A stretch of 27,146 nucleotides of DNA from JAICLV01 sp036380925 (lineage in GTDB: Bacteria; Actinomycetota; Actinomycetes; Acidothermales; Acidothermaceae): contig DASVDW010000031.1 of assembly GCA_036380925.1 (NCBI GenBank), positions 1 through 27,146 of the forward strand, in the 5' to 3' direction. The notes below the pieces were generated by a model that had not been told where the DNA came from, did no database searches, and saw only the letters and a program-made list of their open reading frames with translations. Numbering within the stretch: the first letter of the stretch is position 1; the number at the start of each line of letters is the position of its first letter. The translations under genes were made by a program, and so were the position numbers. Shown in pieces: positions 6,383-14,340 of this stretch.

Positions 6383-6550
6383 GTGGCCGCCAAGAGCGAC
6401 GTCCGCCCCAAGATCACGCTGGCCTGCCAGGAGTGCAAGCACCGCAACTACATCACCAAGAAGAACCGGCGCAACGACCCTGACCGGCTCGAGATGAAGA
6501 AGTTCTGCCCGAACTGCAACAAGCACCAGGTGCACCGCGAGACCCGCTAG
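6383..6550 (+). CDS. rpmG: 50S ribosomal protein L33 (zinc-binding form)
   Basis: The 55-residue protein starts (GTG) AAKSDVRPKITLACQECKHR and ends NKHQVHRETR. This is the L33 family of the large ribosomal subunit. Two CxxC pairs are present, Cys15-Cys18 and Cys42-Cys45, so this is the zinc-containing paralogue rather than the zinc-free one that many actinobacteria use under zinc limitation. The GTG start gives the full family length; a gcagagagg stretch lies upstream. The two MaoC dehydratase genes follow 21 bp downstream, as in other actinobacteria. Confidence 0.95.
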   Translation: MAAKSDVRPKITLACQECKHRNYITKKNRRNDPDRLEMKKFCPNCNKHQVHRETR

Positions 6551-6571
6551 TAGCAGCGCTCGCGCGAACCC

Positions 6572-7030
6572 ATGCCCCTGGACCAGTCGTTCGTCGGGCG
6601 CAGTTACCCGCCCACCGCGCCGTACGCGGTGGGCCGCGAGAAGATCCGCGAGTTCGCCGCCGCGATCGGTGACGCCAACCCCGCTTATCTCGACGTCGAA
6701 GCCGCCCGCGCGCTGGGCCACCCCGACCTCGTCGCGCCGCCCACCTTCGCCATCGTGCTTTCGATGCCCGCCGCCCACCAGGTGGTGTTCGACCCGGCGC
6801 TCGGGCTCGACTACAGCAGGGTCGTCCATGGTGAGCAGCAGTTCGCCTACCGGCGTCCGATCCACGCCGGTGACGAGCTGACCGTCACGGTCACCGTCGA
6901 GAAGATCCGCTCGGTCGCCGGCAACGACATCCTCACCACTCGCGGCGTGATAGCCACGACGGACGGCGAAGAGGTGGCCACCGCCCACTCCACACTGGTG
7001 GCGCGGGCGCCCGAGGGGGGCGACGCATGA
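6572..7030 (+). CDS. hadA: MaoC-like dehydratase, N-terminal-type subunit (HadA-like)
   Basis: The 152-residue hot-dog protein starts MPLDQSFVGRSYPPTAPYAV and continues VGREKIREFAAAIGDANPAY, then VAPPTFAIVLSM. It is the FAS1-type dehydratase N-domain found in HadA of (3R)-hydroxyacyl-ACP dehydratase. The subunit lacks the full Asp/His catalytic set of the MaoC partner and would act as the acyl-chain-binding half of a heterodimer. It lies between rpmG and the catalytic subunit and overlaps the latter by 4 bp (ATGA). In mycolate producers this enzyme extends meromycolate chains; here the exact acyl substrate is unknown. No clear Shine-Dalgarno precedes the ATG, which follows rpmG by 21 bp. Confidence 0.88.
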   Translation: MPLDQSFVGRSYPPTAPYAVGREKIREFAAAIGDANPAYLDVEAARALGHPDLVAPPTFAIVLSMPAAHQVVFDPALGLDYSRVVHGEQQFAYRRPIHAGDELTVTVTVEKIRSVAGNDILTTRGVIATTDGEEVATAHSTLVARAPEGGDA

Positions 7031-7467
7031 GCACGCTCGTCACCTATGCCGAGGTCGAGGTCGGCCAACCGCTGCCCAGTCGCAGCTTCCCGATCACCCG
7101 CGCCGACCTGGTCCGCTACGCGGGCGCGTCCGGCGACTTCAACCCGATCCACTGGAACCAGCGGTTCGCGCTCGGTGTCGGCCTGCCCGACGTCATCGCG
7201 CACGGGATGTTCACCATGGCCGTCGCCGCGCGCGCGGTCACCGACTGGGCCGGCGACCCCGGCGCCGTCGTCGAGTACAGCGTGCGCTTCACCAAGCCCG
7301 TCGTCGTCCCGGACGACGAAACCGGCGCGCTGCTCGAGGTCGAGGCGGTCGTGGCCGAGAGGCTGGACGACGAATCGGGCGGCGGATTGGTTCGCGTCGA
7401 CCTGACCGCGCGCAGCGCCGGCGACAAAGTGCTCGGCATGGCCCGGGCTTTGGTCCGGCTCTCCTGA
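7027..7467 (+). CDS. hadB: MaoC-like dehydratase, catalytic subunit (HadB-like)
   Basis: The 146-residue hot-dog protein carries the hydratase-2 motif YAGASGDFNPIHW (31-43). The catalytic residues are Asp37 and His42, with Asn39 between them, and GMFTMAVAARA (60-70) forms the following helix. With the upstream HadA-like subunit it should dehydrate (3R)-hydroxyacyl thioesters. The start overlaps the upstream stop as ATGA, which fits stoichiometric synthesis of a heterodimer. In mycobacteria hadC follows; here the next gene is convergent and unrelated, and no third dehydratase gene is present in the window. The 3' end takes part in a hairpin shared with the opposing gene. Confidence 0.9.
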   Translation: MSTLVTYAEVEVGQPLPSRSFPITRADLVRYAGASGDFNPIHWNQRFALGVGLPDVIAHGMFTMAVAARAVTDWAGDPGAVVEYSVRFTKPVVVPDDETGALLEVEAVVAERLDDESGGGLVRVDLTARSAGDKVLGMARALVRLS

Positions 7468-7492
7468 CCCGTCAAAGCGTCTGGGAGAGCCG
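7456..7492. terminator. Bidirectional hairpin over both stop codons of hadB and the NMO gene
   Basis: CGGCTCTCC (7456-7464) pairs perfectly with GGAGAGCCG (7484-7492). The 19-nt loop contains the hadB stop and the first bases of the convergent gene's stop region. The two stops are only 4 bp apart, so the stem lies in the coding ends of both genes. Confidence 0.55.
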
Positions 7493-8500
7493 CTCGATCA
7501 CCTTGCGGGCTGAGCCGCTCGGCGCGTTGCGGTAGCCGGTGCCGGCCCACAGATGCAAACCGTGCGGGTCCCCGGCCGCCGCGGCGGCTTGCCGAAGTCC
7601 GCGGGTGAGCGCGTTGATCGCCGGGTAGCCGGTTGGCGCGATGGCGTCGTACCGGTCGACAAACCGGTTCCGCAGCGCGCGGGCCGGGCGTCCGGTGAAC
7701 GCGCGGGTGATGACGGTCTCGGTGAACTGCGGATCTGCGAGCGCGTCCTTGTGAGTCTGCGACGCCCCCGACTCGTCGGTGCGCAGCAACAGCGTTCCGA
7801 TCGCCACCGCGCACGCCCCTGCGGCCAACAGCTCGGCCACGGCCGGGGGGCCGTCGACGCCGCCAGCCGCGACGGTGGGTAGGCCGGTCGCCGCGATCAC
7901 GTCCTGTGCGAGTTGGCCGGTCGGCGTCGGGGTGATGGCGCGTGCCGGGTCGTGGGTTCCGCTGTGCCCGCCGGCCGCGCTGCCCTGCGCGACCAGGCCG
8001 TCGGCGCCGACGTCGGCGGCCGAACGGGCCTCCGCAACCGTGGTCACCGTCACCAAGACCCGGCTGCCCGCCTTGCGAAGCGCAGCCACCTCTTGAGGGC
8101 TCGGCAGGCCGAACGTCATCGACACGACGGGCACCGGGTCGGTGAGCAACAGGTCGAGCTTTTCCGCCCACCCGTCGTCGGCCGTCACCGCCATGTCGTC
8201 GGGCAGCTGCACGCCGTGCCGCTCCGCTTCCGGCCGCAACGCGCGCGCGTACTGCTGGAACGCGGCCTCGCTGATCTCGCCCGGGCCTGGGACGAACAAG
8301 TTCACCCCGAAGGGGACCGCGCTGTGCCGGGCCTCGGCGATGTCGGCCGCCAACGTCTGCGCCGACGTGTAGCCGCCGGGCACGAACGCGAACGCACCCG
8401 CCGCGCTCACCGCGGCGGTCAACCGCGGCGTCGAGGCGCCACCCGCCATCGGCGCCGCCGCCAGCGGCAGCTCACTGCCGAGCAAGTTGGACGCCGCCAC
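7472..8500 (-). CDS. Nitronate monooxygenase-like flavoprotein (2-nitropropane dioxygenase family)
   Basis: The 342-residue TIM-barrel FMN protein starts (GTG) AASNLLGSELPLAAAPMAGG. It has the FMN-binding stretches GADGLVAQGSAAGGHSG, LPTVAAGGVDGPPAVAELLA and CAVAIGTLLLRTDES. The QGSAAGGHSG motif is the conserved flavin/His segment of class I and II nitronate monooxygenases, which oxidise alkyl nitronates such as propionate-3-nitronate. Several relatives instead act as enoyl-ACP reductases (FabK), but those carry other signatures. The start is GTG at 8500 with gaaggag 7 nt upstream. It is convergent with hadB and divergent from the drug-exporter ABC gene, and has no obvious metabolic partner here. 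Confidence 0.85.
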   Translation of the reverse strand: MAASNLLGSELPLAAAPMAGGASTPRLTAAVSAAGAFAFVPGGYTSAQTLAADIAEARHSAVPFGVNLFVPGPGEISEAAFQQYARALRPEAERHGVQLPDDMAVTADDGWAEKLDLLLTDPVPVVSMTFGLPSPQEVAALRKAGSRVLVTVTTVAEARSAADVGADGLVAQGSAAGGHSGTHDPARAITPTPTGQLAQDVIAATGLPTVAAGGVDGPPAVAELLAAGACAVAIGTLLLRTDESGASQTHKDALADPQFTETVITRAFTGRPARALRNRFVDRYDAIAPTGYPAINALTRGLRQAAAAAGDPHGLHLWAGTGYRNAPSGSARKVIERLSQTL

Positions 8501-8560
8501 CGCAGAACTCCTTCACCTTCGTCATGTCGATGCTAGGTCGGCGGTTTCGCCGTCCCGCGC

Positions 8561-8602
8561 GGTGTCAGCCGGTGTCAGCCGGATGCCAGCGCCGTGCCAG
8601 CG
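8561..8602. repeat. Decamer tandem repeat in the NMO/ABC divergent region
   Basis: GGTGTCAGCC occurs twice head to tail (8561-8580), followed by GGATGCCAGC and GCCGTGCCAGC, which look like degenerate copies. The array lies in the 123-bp region between the divergent starts and could be a regulator binding site or simply a slippage product. Confidence 0.5.
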
Positions 8603-8623
8603 CACCGCGCCATCGTCGTCCGC

Positions 8624-9592
8624 ATGACATACGCGATCGAAGCCACCGGGCTCACCAAACGGTTCGGCGCCACCCAAGCCCTCGCCGGCATCGACCTGGC
8701 CGTCCCGCACGGCAGCATCCTCGGCGTGCTCGGCCCGAACGGCGCCGGCAAGACCACCGCGGTCCGCATCCTCGCCACCTTGCTGCGCGCCGACTCCGGC
8801 ACCGCGCACGTCGGCGGGTATCACGTCGTCCGCGACGCGCAAAAGGTGCGCGAGACGATAGGCCTCACCGGCCAGTACGCGTCGGTCGACGAAGACCTCA
8901 CCGGGCGACAAAACCTCGTGCTGATCGGCCAATTGCTCGACCTGCGGACCCAGCAGGCGCGAAAGCGGGCCGACGAGCTGCTGGAGTGGTTCGACCTGAC
9001 CGACGCCGCGGACCGGCCGGCGAAGACGTACTCCGGGGGAATGCGCCGCCGCCTCGATCTCGCCGCGTCACTCGTCGGTCGTCCTTCGGTCATTTTTCTC
9101 GACGAGCCGACCACCGGCCTCGACCCGGCCAAACGTGAAGACATGTGGGACGTCGTGCGCAGCCTCGTCGACGACGGTTCGACCGTGCTGCTCACCACGC
9201 AATACCTCGAAGAAGCCGACGCGCTCGCCGACCACATCACCGTCATCGACCACGGCCGGGTCATCGCCCATGACACACCCGACGGGTTGAAGCGAGTGGT
9301 CGGCGGTCAGCGGCTGACCGTTCGCCCGGCTGATCCCCATCGGGTGGCCGAGGTGTCGGCGATCGTCGCCGAAGTCGCGGGAACGCAACCGGACTCACCG
9401 GCTCGCGGCGTGGTGAGCGCGCCCGTCGACGGTGACGCCGCGTTGACCGCCGCGGTGCGAAAGCTCGACGCCGCAGGCATCGCGGTCAGCGAGATGTCAC
9501 TGCATTTGCCAAGCCTCGACGAGGTTTTCTTCACGCTGACCGGCACTCGCCGCGGCGAGGGCGACGACGCTGATTCGGAGGACGCCGCATGA
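8624..9592 (+). CDS. Daunorubicin-resistance-type ABC transporter ATPase (DrrA-like)
   Basis: The 322-residue protein starts MTYAIEATGLTKRFGATQAL. It carries Walker A GPNGAGKT (37-44), signature YSGGM (136-140), Walker B VIFLDEPTTGLDP (156-168) and the LTTQYLEEADALADHI segment typical of the DrrA family. The C-terminal extension of about 90 residues (from about 215), ending in LPSLDEVFFTLTG, is the DrrA-specific regulatory domain. These proteins energise ABC-2 exporters of antibiotics or lipids. The start at 8624 follows family alignment; an ATG at 8594 would add ten residues. No Shine-Dalgarno is seen, so initiation may be leaderless. The permease gene overlaps its stop by 4 bp. Confidence 0.92.
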   Translation: MTYAIEATGLTKRFGATQALAGIDLAVPHGSILGVLGPNGAGKTTAVRILATLLRADSGTAHVGGYHVVRDAQKVRETIGLTGQYASVDEDLTGRQNLVLIGQLLDLRTQQARKRADELLEWFDLTDAADRPAKTYSGGMRRRLDLAASLVGRPSVIFLDEPTTGLDPAKREDMWDVVRSLVDDGSTVLLTTQYLEEADALADHITVIDHGRVIAHDTPDGLKRVVGGQRLTVRPADPHRVAEVSAIVAEVAGTQPDSPARGVVSAPVDGDAALTAAVRKLDAAGIAVSEMSLHLPSLDEVFFTLTGTRRGEGDDADSEDAA

Positions 9593-10392
9593 CCGCGCTC
9601 ACCGCTGGCGCGACCGTTTTCACCCGCGCGCGGGTGCGCACGCTGCGGCATTCGCTCGCGCTCGCCAAGCGCAACCTCATCAAGACGTCGCGCACCCCCG
9701 AGCAGCTCATCGACGTCACGGCGCAGCCCATCATCTTCTTGCTGCTGTTCGTCTACGTTTTCGGCGGCGCGATCTCGGGTGGCTCGCGGCACGATTACCT
9801 GCAGTACCTGCTGCCCGGAATCCTCGGGCAGGGCATCGCGATGGGCAGCGTGGCGTTGGGTCAAAACCTCAACGCCGACATCGAAAAGGGCGTGTTCGAC
9901 CGCTTCCGGTCGCTGCCCATCGCGCGGTTCGTGCCGCTGCTCGGCGCGGTGTTCGCCGACTTCTTCCGCTACCTCATCGTGTGCGTCATCTATTTGGGCT
10001 TCGGTTACGTGCTCGGCTTTCGCATCGGCACGAACGCGGTCGCGACCGTCGCGGCGGTGGCGCTGTCGATCGCGTTCGCGCTGTGCTTTTGCTGGATCAG
10101 CGTCTTCATCGGCATGAAGGCGCGGACGTCGGGATCGGTGCAGGGCATCATGTTCCTGCTCATCTTCCCGTTGTCCTTCGGCAGCAACGTCTTCGTGCCG
10201 GCGAACACGATGCCCGGGTGGATGCAGGCGTTCGTCAAGGTCAACCCGTTGACGCATCTGGTCGGCGTCGTGCGTGGGCTCATGGTCGGCGGTCCGGTGT
10301 TGTCACACCTTGGCTGGACGTTGCTGTGGATGGGCATCCTGCTGGTGGTGTTCGTGCCGCTGGCCTTGCGCGCGTATCGGCGCCGCGCCTAG
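9589..10392 (+). CDS. ABC-2 type exporter permease (DrrB-like)
   Basis: The 267-residue membrane protein has a cytoplasmic N-terminus (LRHSLALAKRNLIKTSRTPE), about six membrane segments, and the ABC-2 signature around NADIEKGVFDRFRSLPIAR and FGSNVFVPANTMPGWMQAF. This is the DrrB arrangement. The ATG overlaps the ATPase stop as ATGA, so the two form a coupled export pair. The likely cargo is a hydrophobic drug or a secondary metabolite; the sequence does not tell which. It ends 6 bp before the convergent regulator gene, with a 5-bp GC hairpin (10382-10396) across the stop codon. Confidence 0.92.
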   Translation: MTALTAGATVFTRARVRTLRHSLALAKRNLIKTSRTPEQLIDVTAQPIIFLLLFVYVFGGAISGGSRHDYLQYLLPGILGQGIAMGSVALGQNLNADIEKGVFDRFRSLPIARFVPLLGAVFADFFRYLIVCVIYLGFGYVLGFRIGTNAVATVAAVALSIAFALCFCWISVFIGMKARTSGSVQGIMFLLIFPLSFGSNVFVPANTMPGWMQAFVKVNPLTHLVGVVRGLMVGGPVLSHLGWTLLWMGILLVVFVPLALRAYRRRA

Positions 10393-10396
10393 CGGC
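10382..10396. terminator. Small GC hairpin at the drrB-like/regulator junction
   Basis: GCCGC (10382-10386) and GCGGC (10392-10396) with loop GCCTA cover the stop codon of the permease gene. The stem is only 5 bp, so it is a weak bidirectional terminator candidate. Confidence 0.3.
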
Positions 10397-10398
10397 CG

Positions 10399-13300
10399 CT
10401 ACACCTCCAGCCGCTCGACGAACCGGCGCGCGGCGACCGGAGAAAGCGAGCGACCCTCCTGGTACAACTCCCGCCACCGCGCCGCACCCAAGGTCGTGGC
10501 GAGCGCGGCGGTCAGGCGGGCGATGTCGGGCTGGGTGAGGTCGTCGCCGCCGCGCAGCCGCGCGCACGCCCCGAGGATGCGAGCGGCGTCGTCCGCGCGC
10601 CCGTCGGCGATCGCGAACCCCGCCACCGCGACGCCGACGGTCGCCAAAATCGGCATGTCCTTCGCGCCCGTCGCGTGTCGCAGGGCGGCGCGCAGTTGGC
10701 CGGCCGCCGACGGCAGATTGCCGTCATCGACGTCGACCTTCGACGCGAGGGCGGCGACGACGGCGGCGAGATGTCCCTGCGCCGGGTGCACCTGTGGGAA
10801 GCGCGCGACCTGTTCGAGCGCTCGGTCCCGAATCGCTCTGGCTTGCTCGAGGTCGCCCTCGGTTCGGGCGAAGTCCGCCAGCAACAGGTCGAGGAACACG
10901 GTGTGATAGCCGCGACCCGCCTCGCCGTTCTCGCGAATCGCGGTGATGACTCGCTTCGCCTCGTCACGGCGGCCCTGGCGCATGTGCAGGTCGGCGAGCC
11001 GGATCGACAGCATCATCGCGTCGTCGTGACCGGCCAGTTGCTGTTCGGCCAGCGAGACCGCCTCGGTGAGCGCGGCGATGGCGCCGTCGAGGTCCTCGTC
11101 GATGGTCATGGCCTCGGCGAGCATGCCAAGGCAGCTCGCGATTCCCCATCGGTCGCCGATGGCTCGAAACTGCGCGAGCGCCGTCTCGGCGTCGACGCGC
11201 ATGGCAGCCATGTCGCCTTGGTTTTCCTTGACCGCGGAGCGCAACAGTCGCACCGCCGCGGCGACCCACGGGTCGGACGACGAGACGCCCTCGTCGGCGA
11301 GCGCGAGAGTTCGGCGCGCTCCTCGGTCGGCGAACATCGCCACCACCGGCCGCACCAGCGCCAGCATCGGGTGGGTGGCCTCGGTGCGGTCGAGCCGCTC
11401 GCTCAGGTCGCGAATCTTGGCGAAACTCGCCTCGACGTCGGCTACGTCGTCGACCGTGTCGGCGGAGATCAGGCTCAGAATCCAGAACGACTCCGCGACT
11501 AATCTGCTGGCTTCGTCGGCCGGGCCGTTGGCGTTCAGCGCGAGGCTGAGCCAGGTCGCGGTGTCGGCGTGCCGGCCGGTGAAGGTCCAGTAGATGGCGA
11601 GCTCGACCACCATGTCGATCGCGGTCTGCGCCTGGCCGTCGTCACACAAGAAGCGCAGCGCGGCGAGGATGTTCTCGCGTTCGGTGTCGACCAGCGCCAT
11701 CCAGTGCAACTGCTCAGCGCGTCGAAGGTGCGGTCCGGCTTCTCGCACTAGTTCGGCGAAGTGCTCAGCGTGCCGCCGACGCAGCGCCGCCACCTCGGCG
11801 CGCTCGCCGAGCCGGGCCAGCCCATATTCGCGCAAGGTCTCCAGCATTCGGTAGCGAGCCGATCCGTCTTTTTCGGTGGCTGGCTGGAGGAGCGACTTGT
11901 CGGTCAGCGAGGCCAGCAGTTCGGCAACGTCCGCGGCGTCGAACGGATCGTCCGGCTCGACGCCGGCGCACACCGCGGCCGCGGCCGACGGGCAGATCGA
12001 CCCCGAGAACACCGCGAGCCGTTCGAGCAGCGCCCGCTCGGCGTCGCTGAGCAGCTCCCAGCTCCACTCGACAACCGCGCGCAGCGTGCGATGGCGCGCG
12101 ACGGCGGCGCGGTTTCCGCCGGTGAGCAACCGGAATCGATCGCCAAGCCGGTCGGCAATTTCGCGCACCGGCAGGCCGCGCAATCGGGCCGCGGCCAGCT
12201 CGATGGCGAGCGGCAAGCCGTCCAGCCGCCGGACGATCTCGACGACCGGCCCGACGGTGTCGGCGTCGACTTCGAAGCCCGGACTCACCGCGGCCGCGCG
12301 GTCGCTGAAGAGCTGGACCGACGGGTACTGCAACGCTTCCGGCGCCGACGCGTCGCTCGCCGGCTGGCGCAGTGGCGGTACCGCGACGAGGCTTTCGCCC
12401 ACAATTCCGAGCGGTTCGCGGCTCGTCGCGAGCACCCGCAGACCTGGACAGCGGCTGAGCAGACTGTCCGCCAGCGCCGCCACCGCATCGACGAGGTGTT
12501 CGCAATTGTCCAACAACAGCAGGGTGTTCCGGCTGGACAGCGCGTCGATCAGTCGGGCGACCGGGTCGGCGCTGCCGGTCACCGGCGTGGTGGCGCTCGC
12601 GCGGTCGAGGAGCGTGGTGTCGCGCAAGCCGAGCGCGTCGAGGACGGCCAGCGGGACGTCGTCGGCGTCGGAAAGGGGCGCCAGCTCGGCGAGCCACGCG
12701 CCGTCCGAAATGGCGCCTGGCGAGTTGACGAACGCGTCGGCGGCGACCGTCGCCAGCCGGGTCTTGCCCGCTCCGCCGGGGCCGACCAAGGTGATCAGTC
12801 GCGCCTCGTCGAGCAGCTTGGCGATCTGGGCGACCTCGTGCTCACGGCCGACGAAGCTGGTCAACGCGTGTCGCAAGTTTCCTCGTCGGCTGGCCGCCGG
12901 CCGGGTCGGCGCGAGCTCGCCGCGCAGGATGGCGAGCTGGGCGGCGCGCAGTTGCGGGGACGGGTCGACGCCGAGTTCGTCGGCCAACCGGGCGCGCAGC
13001 GACTCAAAGCGCTCCAGCGCCTCCGACTGCCGGCCGGCGCTTGCGAGCGCGCGCATCAGCAGCTCGGTCAGTCGCTCGCGCAGCGGCGCTTTCACGACCA
13101 ACGCGTCGAGTTCGGCGACCACGTCGGCGGCCCGGCCCAGGGCGAGGTCCGCCTCGACGCGATCCTCCGTGGCGTCCAGGAACTGGTCCTCGAGCCTGGC
13201 GTGCCAGGCGGTCGCCTCGGTCGAGTCGCCCCATGGCTGCGCCGGACCCCGCCAAAGCGCGAGCGCTTCGCGCAGCGTTTTCGCGGCGGCGACTGGGTCA

Positions 13301-13653
13301 CCCGCGCGCAACCGGTGCCGGCCGACCCGCGCGAGGTCGCCGAAGCGGTGCGCGTCGACGTCGTCTCGCGCCGCGGCCAGTTGGTAGCCCGCGCCGGTTT
13401 GGATCACCAGCGCCGGGTCGCCCAATGCCCGTCGCAACCGGGACACCAGCGATTGCAGCGCGTTGGCCGCGTCGGCCGGCGGCTCGTCTGGCCACAGCGC
13501 GTCGATGAGCGTGGACGACGCCACGGCGTGCGGCGCGTCGATCGCCAACCGGGCGAGCAGTCCGCGCAGCCGTGCGCCGGAAATGTCGACGACGCGGCCG
13601 TCGACGGTGACCTCGAGCGGGCCCAAAAGCCGTATTTGCAGGCCGTTTCGCAC
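10399..13653 (-). CDS. BTAD/NB-ARC large transcriptional regulator (AfsR/SARP-like)
   Basis: A protein of about 1,084 residues. Residues 1-95 form an OmpR-type winged helix (LQIRLLGPLEVTVDGRVVD, ARLRGLLARLAI). Residues about 100-250 are a bacterial transcriptional activation domain ending ELGVDPSPQLRAAQLAILRG. A STAND-type ATPase follows, with Walker A GPGGAGKT (291-298) and Walker B LLLLDNCEHL (378-387). The last 450 residues are helical, TPR-like repeats. Such proteins activate antibiotic or stress genes after ligand-dependent oligomerisation. GTG at 13653 is preferred because homology begins there with RNGLQIRLLG. An ATG at 13731 would add 26 unrelated residues and overlap the TetR promoter. 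Unlike many family members it shows no C-terminal LuxR-type HTH. It faces the DrrAB-like genes and is divergent from the TetR gene. Confidence 0.88.
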   Translation of the reverse strand: MRNGLQIRLLGPLEVTVDGRVVDISGARLRGLLARLAIDAPHAVASSTLIDALWPDEPPADAANALQSLVSRLRRALGDPALVIQTGAGYQLAAARDDVDAHRFGDLARVGRHRLRAGDPVAAAKTLREALALWRGPAQPWGDSTEATAWHARLEDQFLDATEDRVEADLALGRAADVVAELDALVVKAPLRERLTELLMRALASAGRQSEALERFESLRARLADELGVDPSPQLRAAQLAILRGELAPTRPAASRRGNLRHALTSFVGREHEVAQIAKLLDEARLITLVGPGGAGKTRLATVAADAFVNSPGAISDGAWLAELAPLSDADDVPLAVLDALGLRDTTLLDRASATTPVTGSADPVARLIDALSSRNTLLLLDNCEHLVDAVAALADSLLSRCPGLRVLATSREPLGIVGESLVAVPPLRQPASDASAPEALQYPSVQLFSDRAAAVSPGFEVDADTVGPVVEIVRRLDGLPLAIELAAARLRGLPVREIADRLGDRFRLLTGGNRAAVARHRTLRAVVEWSWELLSDAERALLERLAVFSGSICPSAAAAVCAGVEPDDPFDAADVAELLASLTDKSLLQPATEKDGSARYRMLETLREYGLARLGERAEVAALRRRHAEHFAELVREAGPHLRRAEQLHWMALVDTERENILAALRFLCDDGQAQTAIDMVVELAIYWTFTGRHADTATWLSLALNANGPADEASRLVAESFWILSLISADTVDDVADVEASFAKIRDLSERLDRTEATHPMLALVRPVVAMFADRGARRTLALADEGVSSSDPWVAAAVRLLRSAVKENQGDMAAMRVDAETALAQFRAIGDRWGIASCLGMLAEAMTIDEDLDGAIAALTEAVSLAEQQLAGHDDAMMLSIRLADLHMRQGRRDEAKRVITAIRENGEAGRGYHTVFLDLLLADFARTEGDLEQARAIRDRALEQVARFPQVHPAQGHLAAVVAALASKVDVDDGNLPSAAGQLRAALRHATGAKDMPILATVGVAVAGFAIADGRADDAARILGACARLRGGDDLTQPDIARLTAALATTLGAARWRELYQEGRSLSPVAARRFVERLEV

Positions 13654-13693
13654 CGGATCACTATCCCAGTCGTCCCGCCCGCCGGCATCCCGA

Positions 13694-13722
13694 TTGACAA
13701 GGAAGTGAGTGACCACTAACTT
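13694..13722 (+). promoter_or_regulatory. Promoter of the TetR gene (leaderless)
   Basis: TTGACA (13694-13699), a perfect -35, is 17 nt from TAACTT (13717-13722). The ATG at 13730 follows the -10 by 7 nt, so transcription is expected to begin at or next to the start codon. Confidence 0.75.
13704..13721. promoter_or_regulatory. TetR-family operator O1
   Basis: AGTGAGTGACCACTAACT is an imperfect palindrome with 8-bp half-sites and a 2-bp centre. It fills the spacer and -10 of the TetR promoter. A near copy (O2) lies before the MFS gene, which supports binding by the repressor encoded between them. Confidence 0.75.
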
Positions 13723-13729
13723 AGCGCCC

Positions 13730-14278
13730 ATGGCAGCGGCACACTCCCGAATGAACGCCGACCAGCGGCGCGAGCAGGTGCTCGACGCGGCGCTGATCGA
13801 GTTCGCTCAAGGTGGGTTGGCCGGCACCTCGACCGAGGCGATCGCCGAGCGGGCCGGCATCTCGCAGCCGTACCTGTTCCGGCTCTTCGGCACCAAGCGG
13901 GATTTGTTCATCGCGGCGGCGAGCCGCTGCTTCGACAACATCTCCGACACCTTCGCGGCGGCGGCCGACGGATTGGCCGGCCAGGAGGCGATGGCGGCGA
14001 TGGGTCGCAGCTACGGCGGGTTGATCGCGGATCGCGACAACCTGCTCGCCCAACTGCAGATGTACGCGGCATGCGGCGACCTTGACATCCGCGAGTGCGC
14101 GAGGAGCGGATTTCGCCAGCTCTACAACCAGGTGCAAGCGGCTTCGGGCGCGAACCCGGCGCAAATGGCCGCCTTCTTCGCAACCGGGATGTTGTGCAAC
14201 GTCACGACCGCCCTCCAGCTCGATGACGTCGATGAGCCGTGGGCTCGCGCCTTGGCCAGCAGCGGTCTGGTCTGCTAG
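13730..14278 (+). CDS. TetR family transcriptional repressor
   Basis: The 182-residue protein has a standard N-terminal helix-turn-helix (about residues 12-60: RREQVLDAALIEFAQGGL, then AIAERAGISQPYLFRLFGTK). The helical C-terminal ligand-binding domain is of the type seen in multidrug-sensing regulators. The ATG at 13730 fits a leaderless transcript from the promoter just upstream; the frame is open to a GTG at 13709, but that codon lies in the operator, and an ATG at 13751 is a less likely alternative. It is followed 62 bp later by an MFS exporter with a matching operator, so it very probably represses itself and that exporter until a drug binds. The ligand is unknown. Confidence 0.92.
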   Translation: MAAAHSRMNADQRREQVLDAALIEFAQGGLAGTSTEAIAERAGISQPYLFRLFGTKRDLFIAAASRCFDNISDTFAAAADGLAGQEAMAAMGRSYGGLIADRDNLLAQLQMYAACGDLDIRECARSGFRQLYNQVQAASGANPAQMAAFFATGMLCNVTTALQLDDVDEPWARALASSGLVC

Positions 14279-14302
14279 CGGGCGTTTTCTTTTGCCGTCC
14301 GA

Positions 14303-14320
14303 AGTTAGTGATTGCTCACT
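14303..14320. promoter_or_regulatory. TetR-family operator O2 before the MFS exporter
   Basis: AGTTAGTGATTGCTCACT matches the reverse complement of O1 (AGTTAGTGGTCACTCACT) at all but three central positions. It ends 20 nt before the MFS start codon, just upstream of its caggag ribosome site. Confidence 0.72.
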
Positions 14321-14340
14321 CAATCATCAGGAGACATGAA

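Noticed and set aside
11761..13719. 652-codon open frame antisense to the BTAD regulator, with a second of 503 codons
   Set aside because: Both are compositional shadows (Arg/Gln/Ala or Ser/Arg-rich) without homology; the minus-strand frame has clear wHTH, BTAD and Walker motifs.
13709..13729. GTG start for the TetR gene at 13709
   Set aside because: The codon is inside the operator and upstream of the -10, so it would not be on the transcript from the consensus promoter.
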